Positions 1 to 7,878 of a stretch of 64,000 nucleotides of DNA are shown piece after piece. A model generated the notes under the pieces. It did not search any database, was not told the origin of the DNA, and was given only the letters and a program-made list of their open reading frames with translations. A program made the translations under genes and the position numbers. Source of the DNA: Brevibacillus laterosporus (GTDB lineage Bacteria; Bacillota; Bacilli; Brevibacillales; Brevibacillaceae); contig NZ_JAUKFY010000008.1 of NCBI RefSeq assembly GCF_030489605.1, positions 62,001-126,000 of the forward strand, read 5' to 3'. Position 1 is the first letter of the stretch. Each line of letters starts with the position of its first letter.

Positions 1-1
1 A

Positions 2-328
2 GCTATTTTTATCCCGATTGATAATACAGTGGTTGCTTCCATTGAAGGCGTGCTTGGTGTAGCGGAGAAGGCGAAAGTACCGGTGTTTGCATCCGATATG
101 GATACTGTGAAACGCGGTGCAGTGGCTACGTATGGCATTGATTATTACAAGATGGGCAAACAGACCGGGGAAATGGTCGGGCGTATTCTGAATGGTCAGA
201 GTGTGGCAAATACACCGGTTGAAGTTGGAAAGGATACCGAATTAGTCATTAACGAGAAGGCTGCTCAAAAGTTTGGTTTGACTATTTCAGATGATTTGCG
301 TAAAGAAGCGAAAGAAATCGTGAAATAA
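2..328 (+). CDS. ABC transporter substrate-binding protein, C-terminal fragment (5' end outside window)
   Basis: The reading frame is already open at the window edge, so only the last ~108 residues are present. The codons before the GTG at position 29 continue the same protein (residues AIFIPIDNTVV), so that GTG is not the real start. The visible part has the periplasmic-binding-protein type I fold pattern: a strand 'PVFASD', then a region with 'GIDYYKMGKQTGEMVG', then a short tail. This matches the TrpX/YtfQ-like ABC substrate-binding family (PF04392). The protein would be a membrane-anchored lipoprotein that delivers its ligand to the permease and ATPase encoded next. The ligand cannot be told from this fragment; amino acids or purine-like compounds are transported by relatives. 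Confidence 0.85.
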   Translation, partial: AIFIPIDNTVVASIEGVLGVAEKAKVPVFASDMDTVKRGAVATYGIDYYKMGKQTGEMVGRILNGQSVANTPVEVGKDTELVINEKAAQKFGLTISDDLRKEAKEIVK

Positions 329-331
329 CAA

Positions 332-355
332 AGGGGGCAGCGATGCCCTCTTTTT
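332..355 (+). terminator. Intrinsic terminator/attenuator after the binding-protein gene
   Basis: A 7-bp stem (AGGGGGC / GCCCTCT, one G-U pair) with a 6-nt loop is followed by TTTTT. It lies inside the transporter operon, so it probably lowers expression of permease and ATPase relative to the binding protein. Confidence 0.6.
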
Positions 356-454
356 GGCGTGCGATTAGACGAGGTACTGCTTGGAGAGAGCAAAAATCCT
401 TTGATGCAGATAATTGGAGATTAGTAAGCTGAGACGAGCACAGGAGGATGACAG

Positions 455-1384
455 ATGAGTGTAGCAATGATGGGAGCTTTGGAACAAGGATTATTATTTG
501 CTGTAATGGCTTTAGGTGTTTATCTTACGTTTCGCATTCTTACCTTTCCTGATTTAACAGTAGACGGGAGCTTTGCCTTAGGTGGAGCAATGGCAGCTAC
601 CTTGATTTCGGAAGGAACAAATCCTGTATTAGCTACTTTAGTTGCTACAGGAGGGGGAGCATTAGCAGGAGCTTTTACAGGAGTACTTACTACGAAGGGG
701 AAAATTAACGGGCTCCTTGCAGGGATTTTAACCATGATTGCCCTATATTCGATTAATTTACGGATAATGGGTAAATCAAATGTTCCCCTGTTACGTGAAA
801 CGACACTGTATTCAATGGCAAAGGATATGTCTATTCCAGACTTCACGGTGAATGGCATTACATTGTTTTCGGGAGTTGCGTTGCTTTTCCTAGTGGGAGT
901 TTTCATCTTAAAAGGAGCCTTAGATTATTTTTTACATTCTGATATAGGGCTTGATCTGCGTGCTACTGGAGATAATCCAACTATGATACGGAGCTATGGG
1001 GTTGGTACGGATGGAACGTTAATTATGGGACTGGCCTTATCTAATGCACTGGTGGCCTTATCTGGGGCGCTAATTGCCCAATTTCAAGGATTTGGCGATG
1101 TAAACATGGGAATCGGCATGATTATCATCGGGCTCGCCTCTGTTATTATTGGGGAAGTGATTGTTGGCGATAAGAGCATCATGAGAGCTACCTTTGCAGT
1201 TATTATTGGCTCCTTATTGTACCGATTTGTCATTACTTATGCATTAAAAGTTGGTTTGTCGCCTGGCGATATGAAGCTGATTACCGCTTTACTAGTGATT
1301 GTGGCACTTACTTTACCGAATGTTTTGCGTGGGATGAATAAGCACCTGCCTGTCCTAGGTAAAGGAGGGAATAAATCATGCTAA
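455..1384 (+). CDS. ABC transporter permease (BPD_transp_2 / LivH-like)
   Basis: The protein has 309 residues and is almost entirely hydrophobic, with about eight to nine membrane segments. It begins with 'MSVAMMGALEQGLL' and continues with 'FRILTFPDLTVDGSFALGGA', which is typical of the branched-chain-type permeases that pair with TrpX-like binding proteins. The start is set by AGGAGG at 442-447, 7 nt before the ATG. The gene overlaps the following ATPase gene by 7 nt, consistent with translational coupling. It forms the membrane channel of an ABC importer. The substrate is not determined. Confidence 0.88.
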   Translation: MSVAMMGALEQGLLFAVMALGVYLTFRILTFPDLTVDGSFALGGAMAATLISEGTNPVLATLVATGGGALAGAFTGVLTTKGKINGLLAGILTMIALYSINLRIMGKSNVPLLRETTLYSMAKDMSIPDFTVNGITLFSGVALLFLVGVFILKGALDYFLHSDIGLDLRATGDNPTMIRSYGVGTDGTLIMGLALSNALVALSGALIAQFQGFGDVNMGIGMIIIGLASVIIGEVIVGDKSIMRATFAVIIGSLLYRFVITYALKVGLSPGDMKLITALLVIVALTLPNVLRGMNKHLPVLGKGGNKSC

Positions 1385-2172
1385 AGCTAACAGATGTGTC
1401 TAAGCTGTTTTATAGAGGAACTGTAAACGAGAAGATTGCTTTACAGCAAATTCATTTACATTTGAAGCCGGGCGATTTTGTAACCGTAATAGGCAGTAAT
1501 GGAGCGGGTAAATCAACATTGCTAAATATGATCGGCGGAGCCTTGTTGCCGGATGGTGGACAAGTATGTATTGATGGGCAGGATGTAACACGCAGGGGAG
1601 AGCATCAACGCGCTAAATATATAGGTAGAGTATTCCAAGACCCAATGGCGGGAACCGCACCCCATATGACTATTGAGGAAAATCTAGCTATCGCACTAGC
1701 GCGAGGGGAGCGTAGGTTGTTCCGACTAGGGGTTACGAAGTCAAAACGGAGCTTCTTTCGCGAACAATTGAGCATTTTGGAGCAAGGGCTGGAAGATCGC
1801 TTGCAGGCTAAGGTAGGCCTGTTATCTGGAGGCCAACGTCAAGCTCTAAGCTTGTTAATGGCAACCTTGACGAAGCCAAAAATCTTGCTGTTAGATGAAC
1901 ATACCGCAGCGCTTGATCCGAAGCGGGCGGCACTGATAACCGCACTGACTAAGCGAATTGTCGAACGTGATCAGCTAACGACTCTCATGGTCACACATAA
2001 CATGGAGCAGGCACTTTCGCTAGGAAATCGATTGCTGATGCTGCATGAGGGCAAAATTATTTTGGACGTAGGGCAGGAGCAAAAAGCTGACATGACGACA
2101 AAAGAGCTGCTGCAGGCTTTTGAAACAGCGCGGGGCGAGAGCTTTGCAGAGGATCGGTATTTACTGTCGTAA
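1378..2172 (+). CDS. ABC transporter ATP-binding protein
   Basis: The 264-residue cytoplasmic ATPase subunit powers the importer formed with the two preceding genes. The Walker A motif GSNGAGKST is at residues 39-47, the ABC signature LSGGQ at 149-153 and Walker B KILLLDE at 168-174, followed by a D-loop 'ALDP' and a switch histidine in 'MVTHNM'. All catalytic elements are intact. The start ATG lies within the last codons of the permease gene. A strong terminator follows at 2194-2238 and ends the operon. Confidence 0.92.
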   Translation: MLKLTDVSKLFYRGTVNEKIALQQIHLHLKPGDFVTVIGSNGAGKSTLLNMIGGALLPDGGQVCIDGQDVTRRGEHQRAKYIGRVFQDPMAGTAPHMTIEENLAIALARGERRLFRLGVTKSKRSFFREQLSILEQGLEDRLQAKVGLLSGGQRQALSLLMATLTKPKILLLDEHTAALDPKRAALITALTKRIVERDQLTTLMVTHNMEQALSLGNRLLMLHEGKIILDVGQEQKADMTTKELLQAFETARGESFAEDRYLLS

Positions 2173-2193
2173 CAAACGAAACTATGAAAATGC

Positions 2194-2238
2194 AAAAGCC
2201 AATGCTTATGGTGATATGACCTAGGCATTGGCTTTTTT
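2194..2238 (+). terminator. Intrinsic terminator of the ABC importer operon
   Basis: A perfect inverted repeat AAAAGCCAATGC / GCATTGGCTTTT is followed by a T-run. In the other direction it also reads as a possible terminator for the facing minus-strand gene at 2254. Confidence 0.85.
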
Positions 2239-2253
2239 ATATGAAAATCCCTA

Positions 2254-2568
2254 TTAGCCGTTGATCAGACGACCAATGATTGGATAGTAGTACGTTCTAC
2301 CTGTAAGAGAGTAGAAGATACCTTTGATTGGGCAGTAGAGAGCCATGATTCCGAACACGATGAGAAACGGAATACCGATTAGTATAAACGACAAAGCCCA
2401 AGAAATACCGATCAATACAGACATGGAAATATGGAAAACGAGTGCTTGCAGAGCTACGTTTTTGACATATCGATCAGATGCGAGTAACCAAATAAGAATG
2501 GGCCCGATGATGGGAGCAAAAAAAGTGCTGGCATGGGATAGTAATTTTAACACTTGATTCATTTCCAT
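2254..2568 (-). CDS. DUF4870-like small membrane protein
   Basis: A 104-residue protein with three hydrophobic segments, roughly residues 14-30, 44-66 and 66-85. The spacing and the 'ALVFHI' and 'GIFYSLTGRTYYYPIIG' stretches resemble the DUF4870/TIC20-like membrane family (PF09685). No catalytic residues are visible and the function is unknown. An AGGAGG site lies about 9 nt before the ATG (CCTCCT on the + strand at 2577-2582). A second in-frame ATG two codons later is possible. The gene stands alone and faces the ABC importer operon. Confidence 0.7.
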   Translation of the reverse strand: MEMNQVLKLLSHASTFFAPIIGPILIWLLASDRYVKNVALQALVFHISMSVLIGISWALSFILIGIPFLIVFGIMALYCPIKGIFYSLTGRTYYYPIIGRLING

Positions 2569-2578
2569 AGCATAAACC

Positions 2579-2913
2579 TCCTATTCGTTATAGCGAATAT
2601 CTCGTAAGTAACAATAGATTCACATGATATCATGTTCCCAATGAATTTTCAAAATGTCATACTCAAAATATTTCTTTGTTTTACACTTTTATTTTACAAG
2701 TGAATCAATGTTTTTTATACCAGCAAACGAATGATTTTTATCTCCTCCTAGAGACGGAGAGGATTAGTTAAATGAAAGTGGAACAATTGTCGAAATATAT
2801 ATTTGATTTATCGAAAAAAATAAAAAAATGTAAAAGGATTTTATGATTATGAAAAGAATGGTAAAAAGATAACCGAATAATGAGTTTTTATAGGGGGAAA
2901 GGAAGGTTTTCAG
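2579..2913. other. Intergenic region upstream of the secreted protease
   Basis: A 335-bp, very AT-rich stretch between divergent genes. I see no coding frame with a ribosome binding site. It should hold promoters for the minus-strand gene at 2568 and for the protease, but no clear -35/-10 pair stands out. Short imperfect inverted repeats (for example CACTT...AAGTG near 2685-2703) are too weak to call. Confidence 0.4.
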
Positions 2914-5211
2914 ATGAAGTGGAGAAAGACAATGTCTGCGCTGCTTGCCTCCGCGCTGCTTATTAGTACAATGGCAGGCGTACCAAGTATTACGGAAGCC
3001 AAGAGCAAGAAAGATACGAAGCAGCAAAGGTATCACCAGAAGAAGAACAAAAACAAAGAAACGACAAAAGACAATTTTGCACCGGTAGACGAATCTACTC
3101 TTAACCTCGATCGTTTAGCGAAAAATCTACAGGCAAGAGGCATTATTGCCGAAGATGCTACTCAGGATGAGATTCGAGATTCGATCAAGCAATATCTGGA
3201 GGATAAGCGAATACCGAGCGGGCCAGATACCTCAAGCTCATTCGGTGCTGAGGCAAAGCGGAGTCAAGAAGCTGCTAAAGAAGAGGTCATCCAGAATGTA
3301 GCTGAATTTAAAGGGAAGAAGCGTTCCAGAAATTTTGACGATAATATGTTTGTTGATAATATCGTTGTTAGTCTCATTGAGTTCCCCGATCGGCGTCACA
3401 ATGAATTACCAAAAGTGAAGGATTCGATTTGGACGGCTGATTTTAATGAAGAACATTATGAAAAAATGCTGTTTGAACCAGGCGGATATACTACGCCGGA
3501 GGGTACATCAATGACCACAATGGCTAAATATTACGAGGAGCAATCGCGTGATACTTGGTCTGTAAACGGGATAGTAACACCTTGGATAGCTGCTAAACAT
3601 TCCTATAAATACTATGGAAAGAATAGAAACGGCGGGGATGCTCACCCGCGTGAGCTAGTTATTGAATCCTTGGAGCAGGTAGGTAAGGCAATTGCTGGCC
3701 ATGAGGAGGAATACGATCAACGTGACCCTTACGATCTTGATGGAGACGGAGATTTAAATGAACCGGACGGCATTTTGGATAACCTGATGCTGGTACATGC
3801 CGGTATTGGGGAAGAAACAGGAGAGGATGATGATGCGATCTGGTCACATCGTTGGACGCTGGAAGAGCCTGTTAAGATACCAGGAACCAATTTACTTGCA
3901 TATGATTATATGATTCAGCCAGAAGATGGAGCGCCAGGTGTTTTCAGTCATGAGTATGGACATAATTTGGGCTTACCGGACTTATATGATACGAATAAAG
4001 GCGGACACGATTCTCCAGTTGGAGCTTGGTCATTAATGTCAAGCGGCAGTCACACAGGCTATGTATTTCAAACAGAACCAACCAGTCTTGATCCATGGTC
4101 TAAGATGATGCTGCAAGAAATGTACGGAGGCAAATGGGTATCTCCGCAGGTAGTAGATTATGCTGACCTTCGCAAGAAACAGAAGTTTACATTGCATGAA
4201 GCGGTAAACCAGGATATTGATAATAACATGGTACTAAAAATAGATATGCCTGAGATTATCAAGGATGCACCAACGAAGCCCTTTCAGGGTGAATATTCTT
4301 ATTTTTCGGATGAAGGTGATAATTTAACAAGTACGATTACCACTCCTGAAATTGACCTCACGGATGCTACGGAAGCGGCAATGACTGTAGATATGTGGAG
4401 GAGTATTGAAAAAAATTACGATTTCTTATACCTAAATGCTATTGATGTGGATACAGGCGAGGAGGAATTAGTAGAGGATTGGAGCGATGATCCCGAGGAA
4501 TGGGAGGAAGTAGAGATTGATCTCTCTGAGTATGCCGGGAAAAAAATGAAATTCCAATTTGAATACGTGACAGATGCTGCTACGACGAAGCAGGGAGTAT
4601 ATCTGGATAACATCGTAGTATCAGTTGATGGTGAAGAGGTATTTAAAGATGATGCTGAAGAGGAGCCTAAGATGGAATTAGACGGCTTCACTCAATTCGA
4701 TGGCAAGGGTAAAAAATATGATGCCTATTATCTCGTAGAATTACGCTCTTATAACGGTGCTGATGAAGGATTGAAATATTTTCGCCGTGGAGAAACATTT
4801 TTAACCTATGATCCTGGAATGGTTATTTGGTATTACGATGGGAAATATGGTGCAACGGAAGATAATAAAACCAGCTTGCATCCTGGTCATGGAATGCTTG
4901 GCGTAGTTGATTCCCATCAACAAATAAAATATTGGGATGATAACAAGAAGAAACCAGCTGATGCCCGTTACCAAGTAAGTGATGCCGCGTTTAGTCCGAA
5001 TTCTACCAGTGAAGTTAATCTTGATTATATCTTGGGCAATATGTGGAGTCCGTCGAGGAAGGGTGTAACAACCTTCTCTGATGAAAAGGATTACTCGATG
5101 CCAGGCTTAGAGGATGTAGGGATGATACTGCCGCAGGTAGGTCTTAACATCAAGATCAAGGATGTTGAGGAGGACTTCTCAAAGGCTACAATCGAAGTGT
5201 GGAAAGACTAG
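2914..5211 (+). CDS. Immune inhibitor A-type secreted M6 metalloprotease
   Basis: A 765-residue secreted zinc protease. Residues 1-28 form a Sec signal peptide with a basic start (MKWRKT), a hydrophobic core and a cleavage site near 'TEA'. A propeptide of about 110 residues follows. The catalytic HExxH motif is HEYGH at 346-350, with 'LPDLYD' just after it, as in peptidase family M6. An Asp-rich loop near 274-286 (DLDGDGD) looks like a calcium site. The C-terminal half contains a beta-sandwich domain that includes 'GVYLDNIVV'. InhA proteases cleave host antibacterial peptides and extracellular proteins. The length is slightly under the roughly 800 residues of Bacillus InhA. The purine-rich ribosome site GGGGAAAGGAAGG precedes the ATG. 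The gene is monocistronic. Confidence 0.9.
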   Translation: MKWRKTMSALLASALLISTMAGVPSITEAKSKKDTKQQRYHQKKNKNKETTKDNFAPVDESTLNLDRLAKNLQARGIIAEDATQDEIRDSIKQYLEDKRIPSGPDTSSSFGAEAKRSQEAAKEEVIQNVAEFKGKKRSRNFDDNMFVDNIVVSLIEFPDRRHNELPKVKDSIWTADFNEEHYEKMLFEPGGYTTPEGTSMTTMAKYYEEQSRDTWSVNGIVTPWIAAKHSYKYYGKNRNGGDAHPRELVIESLEQVGKAIAGHEEEYDQRDPYDLDGDGDLNEPDGILDNLMLVHAGIGEETGEDDDAIWSHRWTLEEPVKIPGTNLLAYDYMIQPEDGAPGVFSHEYGHNLGLPDLYDTNKGGHDSPVGAWSLMSSGSHTGYVFQTEPTSLDPWSKMMLQEMYGGKWVSPQVVDYADLRKKQKFTLHEAVNQDIDNNMVLKIDMPEIIKDAPTKPFQGEYSYFSDEGDNLTSTITTPEIDLTDATEAAMTVDMWRSIEKNYDFLYLNAIDVDTGEEELVEDWSDDPEEWEEVEIDLSEYAGKKMKFQFEYVTDAATTKQGVYLDNIVVSVDGEEVFKDDAEEEPKMELDGFTQFDGKGKKYDAYYLVELRSYNGADEGLKYFRRGETFLTYDPGMVIWYYDGKYGATEDNKTSLHPGHGMLGVVDSHQQIKYWDDNKKKPADARYQVSDAAFSPNSTSEVNLDYILGNMWSPSRKGVTTFSDEKDYSMPGLEDVGMILPQVGLNIKIKDVEEDFSKATIEVWKD

Positions 5212-5326
5212 AGAATAGGACAAAAAAAGACAACTTGTTAGAAAGTCTTCACCAAAAATTAGAAAATAGGTTACATGAATTCGAGCATTTGTGTTAACAT
5301 ATGAATTGTTGGAAATAGCAACCTGT

Positions 5327-5357
5327 TTCGACAAAAAATTACAAAAATATTGTCGAA
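5327..5357. repeat. 8-bp inverted repeat downstream of the protease gene
   Basis: TTCGACAA (5327-5334) and TTGTCGAA (5350-5357) are perfectly complementary around a 15-nt AT-rich loop. There is no T-run, so it is a weak terminator candidate for the protease transcript. A protein-binding site is another possibility. Confidence 0.4.
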
Positions 5358-5359
5358 CC

Positions 5360-5390
5360 TCATAGAAAAACCGCAGGTGGCCGAACACCT
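5360..5390 (-). terminator. Intrinsic terminator of the holin-like peptide transcript
   Basis: Read on the minus strand, CCGCAGGTG and CACCTGCGG form a perfect 9-bp GC-rich stem with a 6-nt loop, followed by TTTTTCT. It lies about 85 nt after the stop codon of the 28-residue peptide gene. On the plus strand no T-run follows the stem, so the minus strand is its natural direction. Confidence 0.75.
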
Positions 5391-5474
5391 GCGGCGATCG
5401 CAAATAGTCGTACGGGGTAGGTAGCCGTTCGAGTCAGCCATGGCCACTTTTCTGTTTATTAGACAGACTAGTGG

Positions 5475-5561
5475 TCATTTCCGTTTGGCAGAGGCGGTCA
5501 GCAAGGCTATGATGAGTGTCCCAAACGTAATCATCAATGATAAGCCTTCATACACTGACAT
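5475..5561 (-). CDS. Putative holin-like toxin peptide (type I toxin-antitoxin, Hol_Tox-like)
   Basis: A 28-residue peptide beginning MSVYEGLSLMITFGT, with one hydrophobic helix (about residues 7-23) and a basic tail AKRK. This is the layout of the 'putative holin-like toxin' family (PF16935) of Firmicutes, related to type I toxins such as TxpA. Members insert in the membrane and are held in check by an antisense RNA. A purine-rich GGGGGTGGG stretch lies 4-12 nt before the ATG. An extended -10 (TG-A-TATAAT) sits about 70 nt upstream and a strong terminator about 85 nt downstream, giving a self-contained transcript of about 260 nt. I could not locate the antisense RNA promoter. The family assignment rests on length, pattern and context only. 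Confidence 0.7.
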   Translation of the reverse strand: MSVYEGLSLMITFGTLIIALLTASAKRK

Positions 5562-5628
5562 ATGCCCACCCCCTTTCCGTGGGGATACGGTCCGCCTTAC
5601 CGTCGTTTGACTTATCTGCTTAAAATTT

Positions 5629-5637
5629 ATTATATCA
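5629..5637 (-). promoter_or_regulatory. Extended -10 promoter for the holin-like peptide gene
   Basis: On the minus strand the sequence reads TGATATAAT, a perfect -10 hexamer with an upstream TG. No good -35 is visible, which is normal for extended -10 promoters. Transcription would begin near 5622. Confidence 0.5.
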
Positions 5638-5681
5638 TGATATTTTCCTTTGTTGTATTATTTTGTAAAATGTCATGATTG

Positions 5682-6452
5682 TTAAATCATTTTTAGACCG
5701 CTGATTAAAATAATAACGCAAATCATGTAGCGTAAATGAATGGTAGGCACTTTAAGAGCAAGCAAACTTCCAATAAAAACACCGGGAATCGAACCTGTTA
5801 ACAATTGGAATACGGTAGCATAATTTATGTTTCCATATAGAATATGAGTGAAACCAGCAGCGGTAACAAGAAAGAAAGCGTGGGCAATATCGGTTCCGAC
5901 CGTTGAGGCACCTCGCATTTGAAAAAGGTAAAGCAAAACAAGAGCAAATAAAGAGCCGCTGCCAACAGAGGTAAAGCCTACGATAAAGCCCAAAATGGCT
6001 CCTGAAGTAATGACTAACATACTTTTTTCTTGCATTGTTTTCAGTTGCCATTTGTTTGGCTTCACTTCTTTATGAGATCGAATCGTTTTGATCAGCATGA
6101 CAATAGGAATGAGAATCAGCGCAAAGCCTAAAACCTTTTTGACTACTACATCAGCCGAACCGAAATTTGTTTGTATCCAATGTAGAGAATTAACGGCGAG
6201 AATGGCGCTGGGAACACTTCCAACACCTAAATAGAATACAATGGTCCAGTTCACGGTTTTTTGTCTCCAATGCTGAAGAGTGCCAAATATTTTTGTAATG
6301 GAGTTGTAGACAAGGTCTGTTCCTACGGCGATCGTTGGCTGAATCCCCATCATGATTAAGAAGGGCGTCAGTAATGCTGCCCCACCTACTCCTGTTAATC
6401 CGACAAGAAAGCCAACTAACATACCGATGAGAGTCAATGAAATATCGATCAT
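5682..6452 (-). CDS. Sulfite exporter TauE/SafE family membrane protein
   Basis: A 256-residue integral membrane protein with about eight hydrophobic segments. Two repeat-like halves each carry the family's glycine-rich motif: 'GFLVGLTGVGGAALLTPFL' near residues 14-32 and 'GFIVGFTSVGSGSLFAL' near 154-170. This is the TSUP (TauE/SafE, PF01925) family, which transports sulfite, sulfonates or related organic anions. The exact substrate is unknown. The start ATG has GAGAGGG about 7 nt upstream. The gene is divergent from ctaB and alone on its strand. Confidence 0.85.
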   Translation of the reverse strand: MIDISLTLIGMLVGFLVGLTGVGGAALLTPFLIMMGIQPTIAVGTDLVYNSITKIFGTLQHWRQKTVNWTIVFYLGVGSVPSAILAVNSLHWIQTNFGSADVVVKKVLGFALILIPIVMLIKTIRSHKEVKPNKWQLKTMQEKSMLVITSGAILGFIVGFTSVGSGSLFALVLLYLFQMRGASTVGTDIAHAFFLVTAAGFTHILYGNINYATVFQLLTGSIPGVFIGSLLALKVPTIHLRYMICVIILISGLKMI

Positions 6453-6575
6453 GCGAAACCCTCTCTTCTATGGGCGAGTGTACCTTTACATGGTATGGAG
6501 CAGATAGAATCAGGGTGCGTATCAATCAAAAAATGGGCGAGGGACAGTTGTTGTGTGCTAACTGTGTTTCTATTG

Positions 6576-6605
6576 TTGACTGTATATGGAAAGATTCGCT
6601 ACAAT
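6576..6605 (+). promoter_or_regulatory. Sigma-A type promoter upstream of ctaB
   Basis: TTGACT (6576-6581) and TACAAT (6600-6605) are separated by 18 bp. The start point would be near 6612, leaving a leader of about 110 nt before the ctaB start at 6723. Confidence 0.6.
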
Positions 6606-6722
6606 GAATGCGAATCTATTTATGAAAAAAATCACTTCTTAGCTATAGACTTTCGAGTAAATATTCCGCTGTTATAGGATATGGGATCACTTATTTTGAA
6701 AGAAGGAAAGGAGCCTTGCAAT

Positions 6723-7673
6723 ATGGAACACGAGGTTGACTTAAAGGAGTCCGGCACCTCTTTCCTAGATGATATGGATACAAAACAAGTGCAAACTGAA
6801 CCCGCAACGCTATCAGATTATGTACAATTAATGAAACCAGGTATTATTTTTTCTAACTTGCTTACTGCTTTTGCTGGCATTTGGCTAGCTTCAGCAGGAT
6901 TTAAAAATTTTCAATTTGACCTAACGATCTATACGTTGATCGGAACTTCCGTCATTATTGGCTCTGGTGCTGTACTGAATAACTATCTGGATCGCGATCT
7001 GGATAAAAGAATGAAACGAACGCAAAACCGTGCTTTAGCATCAGGACGAATACAACCACGTAATGCATTGATTTTTGGACTAGGTTTATTATTGCTTGGA
7101 TTGATAGTGCTGTTCTTTCTAGCTAATCCGCTGGCAGCAGTTTGTGGTCTGGTGGGGCACATTTTTTATGTGTTAATTTATACCCCGATGAAGCGTGTCA
7201 GCACTTTGAATACCGTAGTAGGTAGCGTCTCAGGAGCCATGCCGCCTTTAATTGGCTGGGCTGCCGTAACAGGAACGCTTGATTTAGGAGCCTGGACTTT
7301 GTTTCTAATCATTTTCTTGTGGCAATCTCCGCACTTCTTGTCATTGGCTATGATGAAGGTGGAGGATTACCGAGCAGGCGGTATTCCAATGCTTCCGGTG
7401 GTACGCGGATTTGAAGAGACCAAGCGACAGATGTTCTTCTGGGGTGCTGCATTACTGCCGGCATCACTCATTTTATTCCTATACGGGAATGTAGGTATGT
7501 TATATTTTATTGTCGCATCCATCATGGGGATTATTTATGTAGTGCTTCTCTTCCAAGGTTTTTCTGCCAAGGATGATATGGCGTGGGCGAAAAAGCTATT
7601 TGGTTATTCGCTCATTTACTTAACAGTGATGTGTGCCGCAATGGTTATCAGCGCAATTTTGGTTCATTTATAA
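6723..7673 (+). CDS. ctaB: Protoheme IX farnesyltransferase (heme O synthase)
   Basis: The enzyme transfers a farnesyl group onto heme B to make heme O, the first step toward heme A for terminal oxidases. It is a UbiA-family membrane protein. The start is placed at 6723 because AAAGGAG (6707-6713) lies 9 nt upstream; the earlier in-frame ATG at 6681 has no ribosome site. This gives 316 residues, close to the ~305 of Bacillus CtaB. The catalytic Asp-rich motif NxxxDxxxD is at residues 86-94 (NNYLDRDLD). A second loop includes 'YTPMKRVSTLN'. About eight to nine membrane segments are present. It is followed by ctaA, the next enzyme of the pathway. Confidence 0.93.
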   Translation: MEHEVDLKESGTSFLDDMDTKQVQTEPATLSDYVQLMKPGIIFSNLLTAFAGIWLASAGFKNFQFDLTIYTLIGTSVIIGSGAVLNNYLDRDLDKRMKRTQNRALASGRIQPRNALIFGLGLLLLGLIVLFFLANPLAAVCGLVGHIFYVLIYTPMKRVSTLNTVVGSVSGAMPPLIGWAAVTGTLDLGAWTLFLIIFLWQSPHFLSLAMMKVEDYRAGGIPMLPVVRGFEETKRQMFFWGAALLPASLILFLYGNVGMLYFIVASIMGIIYVVLLFQGFSAKDDMAWAKKLFGYSLIYLTVMCAAMVISAILVHL

Positions 7674-7687
7674 AAAAGTTTGAAAAG

Positions 7688-7716
7688 TTGACATGTTTAT
7701 CACACATTAATATAGG
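7688..7716 (+). promoter_or_regulatory. Probable promoter of ctaA
   Basis: A consensus -35 TTGACA (7688-7693) is followed after exactly 17 bp by TATAGG (7711-7716). It lies only 15 bp after the ctaB stop codon and would give ctaA its own transcript with a leader of about 150 nt. Confidence 0.5.
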
Positions 7717-7749
7717 AACATCTCTTGCAAAGCGGGGGATGTTTCTTTA
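7714..7749 (+). terminator. Hairpin between ctaB and ctaA (possible terminator)
   Basis: AGGAACATC pairs with GATGTTTCT across a 15-nt loop, with only a short T-run (TTT). It overlaps the -10 region and start of the candidate ctaA promoter, so it may end ctaB transcripts while ctaA is read from its own promoter. Confidence 0.4.
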
Positions 7750-7878
7750 CTGTTAAAGGAAGTAAGAAAAAATTCGGAATAAAGGAATTTATTAAAAAGA
7801 TGGCGGTTACATTTTTGCGCCAGCTAGGTTCGTTGCTTCTTCAAAACGATTTGCTACATTAATAAAAGAGGTATGGAA

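Noticed and set aside
2764-3036. 90-codon minus-strand ORF over the start of the protease gene
   Set aside because: Overlaps the well-supported signal peptide and ribosome site of the protease; reads as antisense shadow.
6495-6677. 60-codon ORF upstream of ctaB
   Set aside because: It spans the ctaB promoter (6576-6605), has no ribosome site and no recognisable protein pattern.
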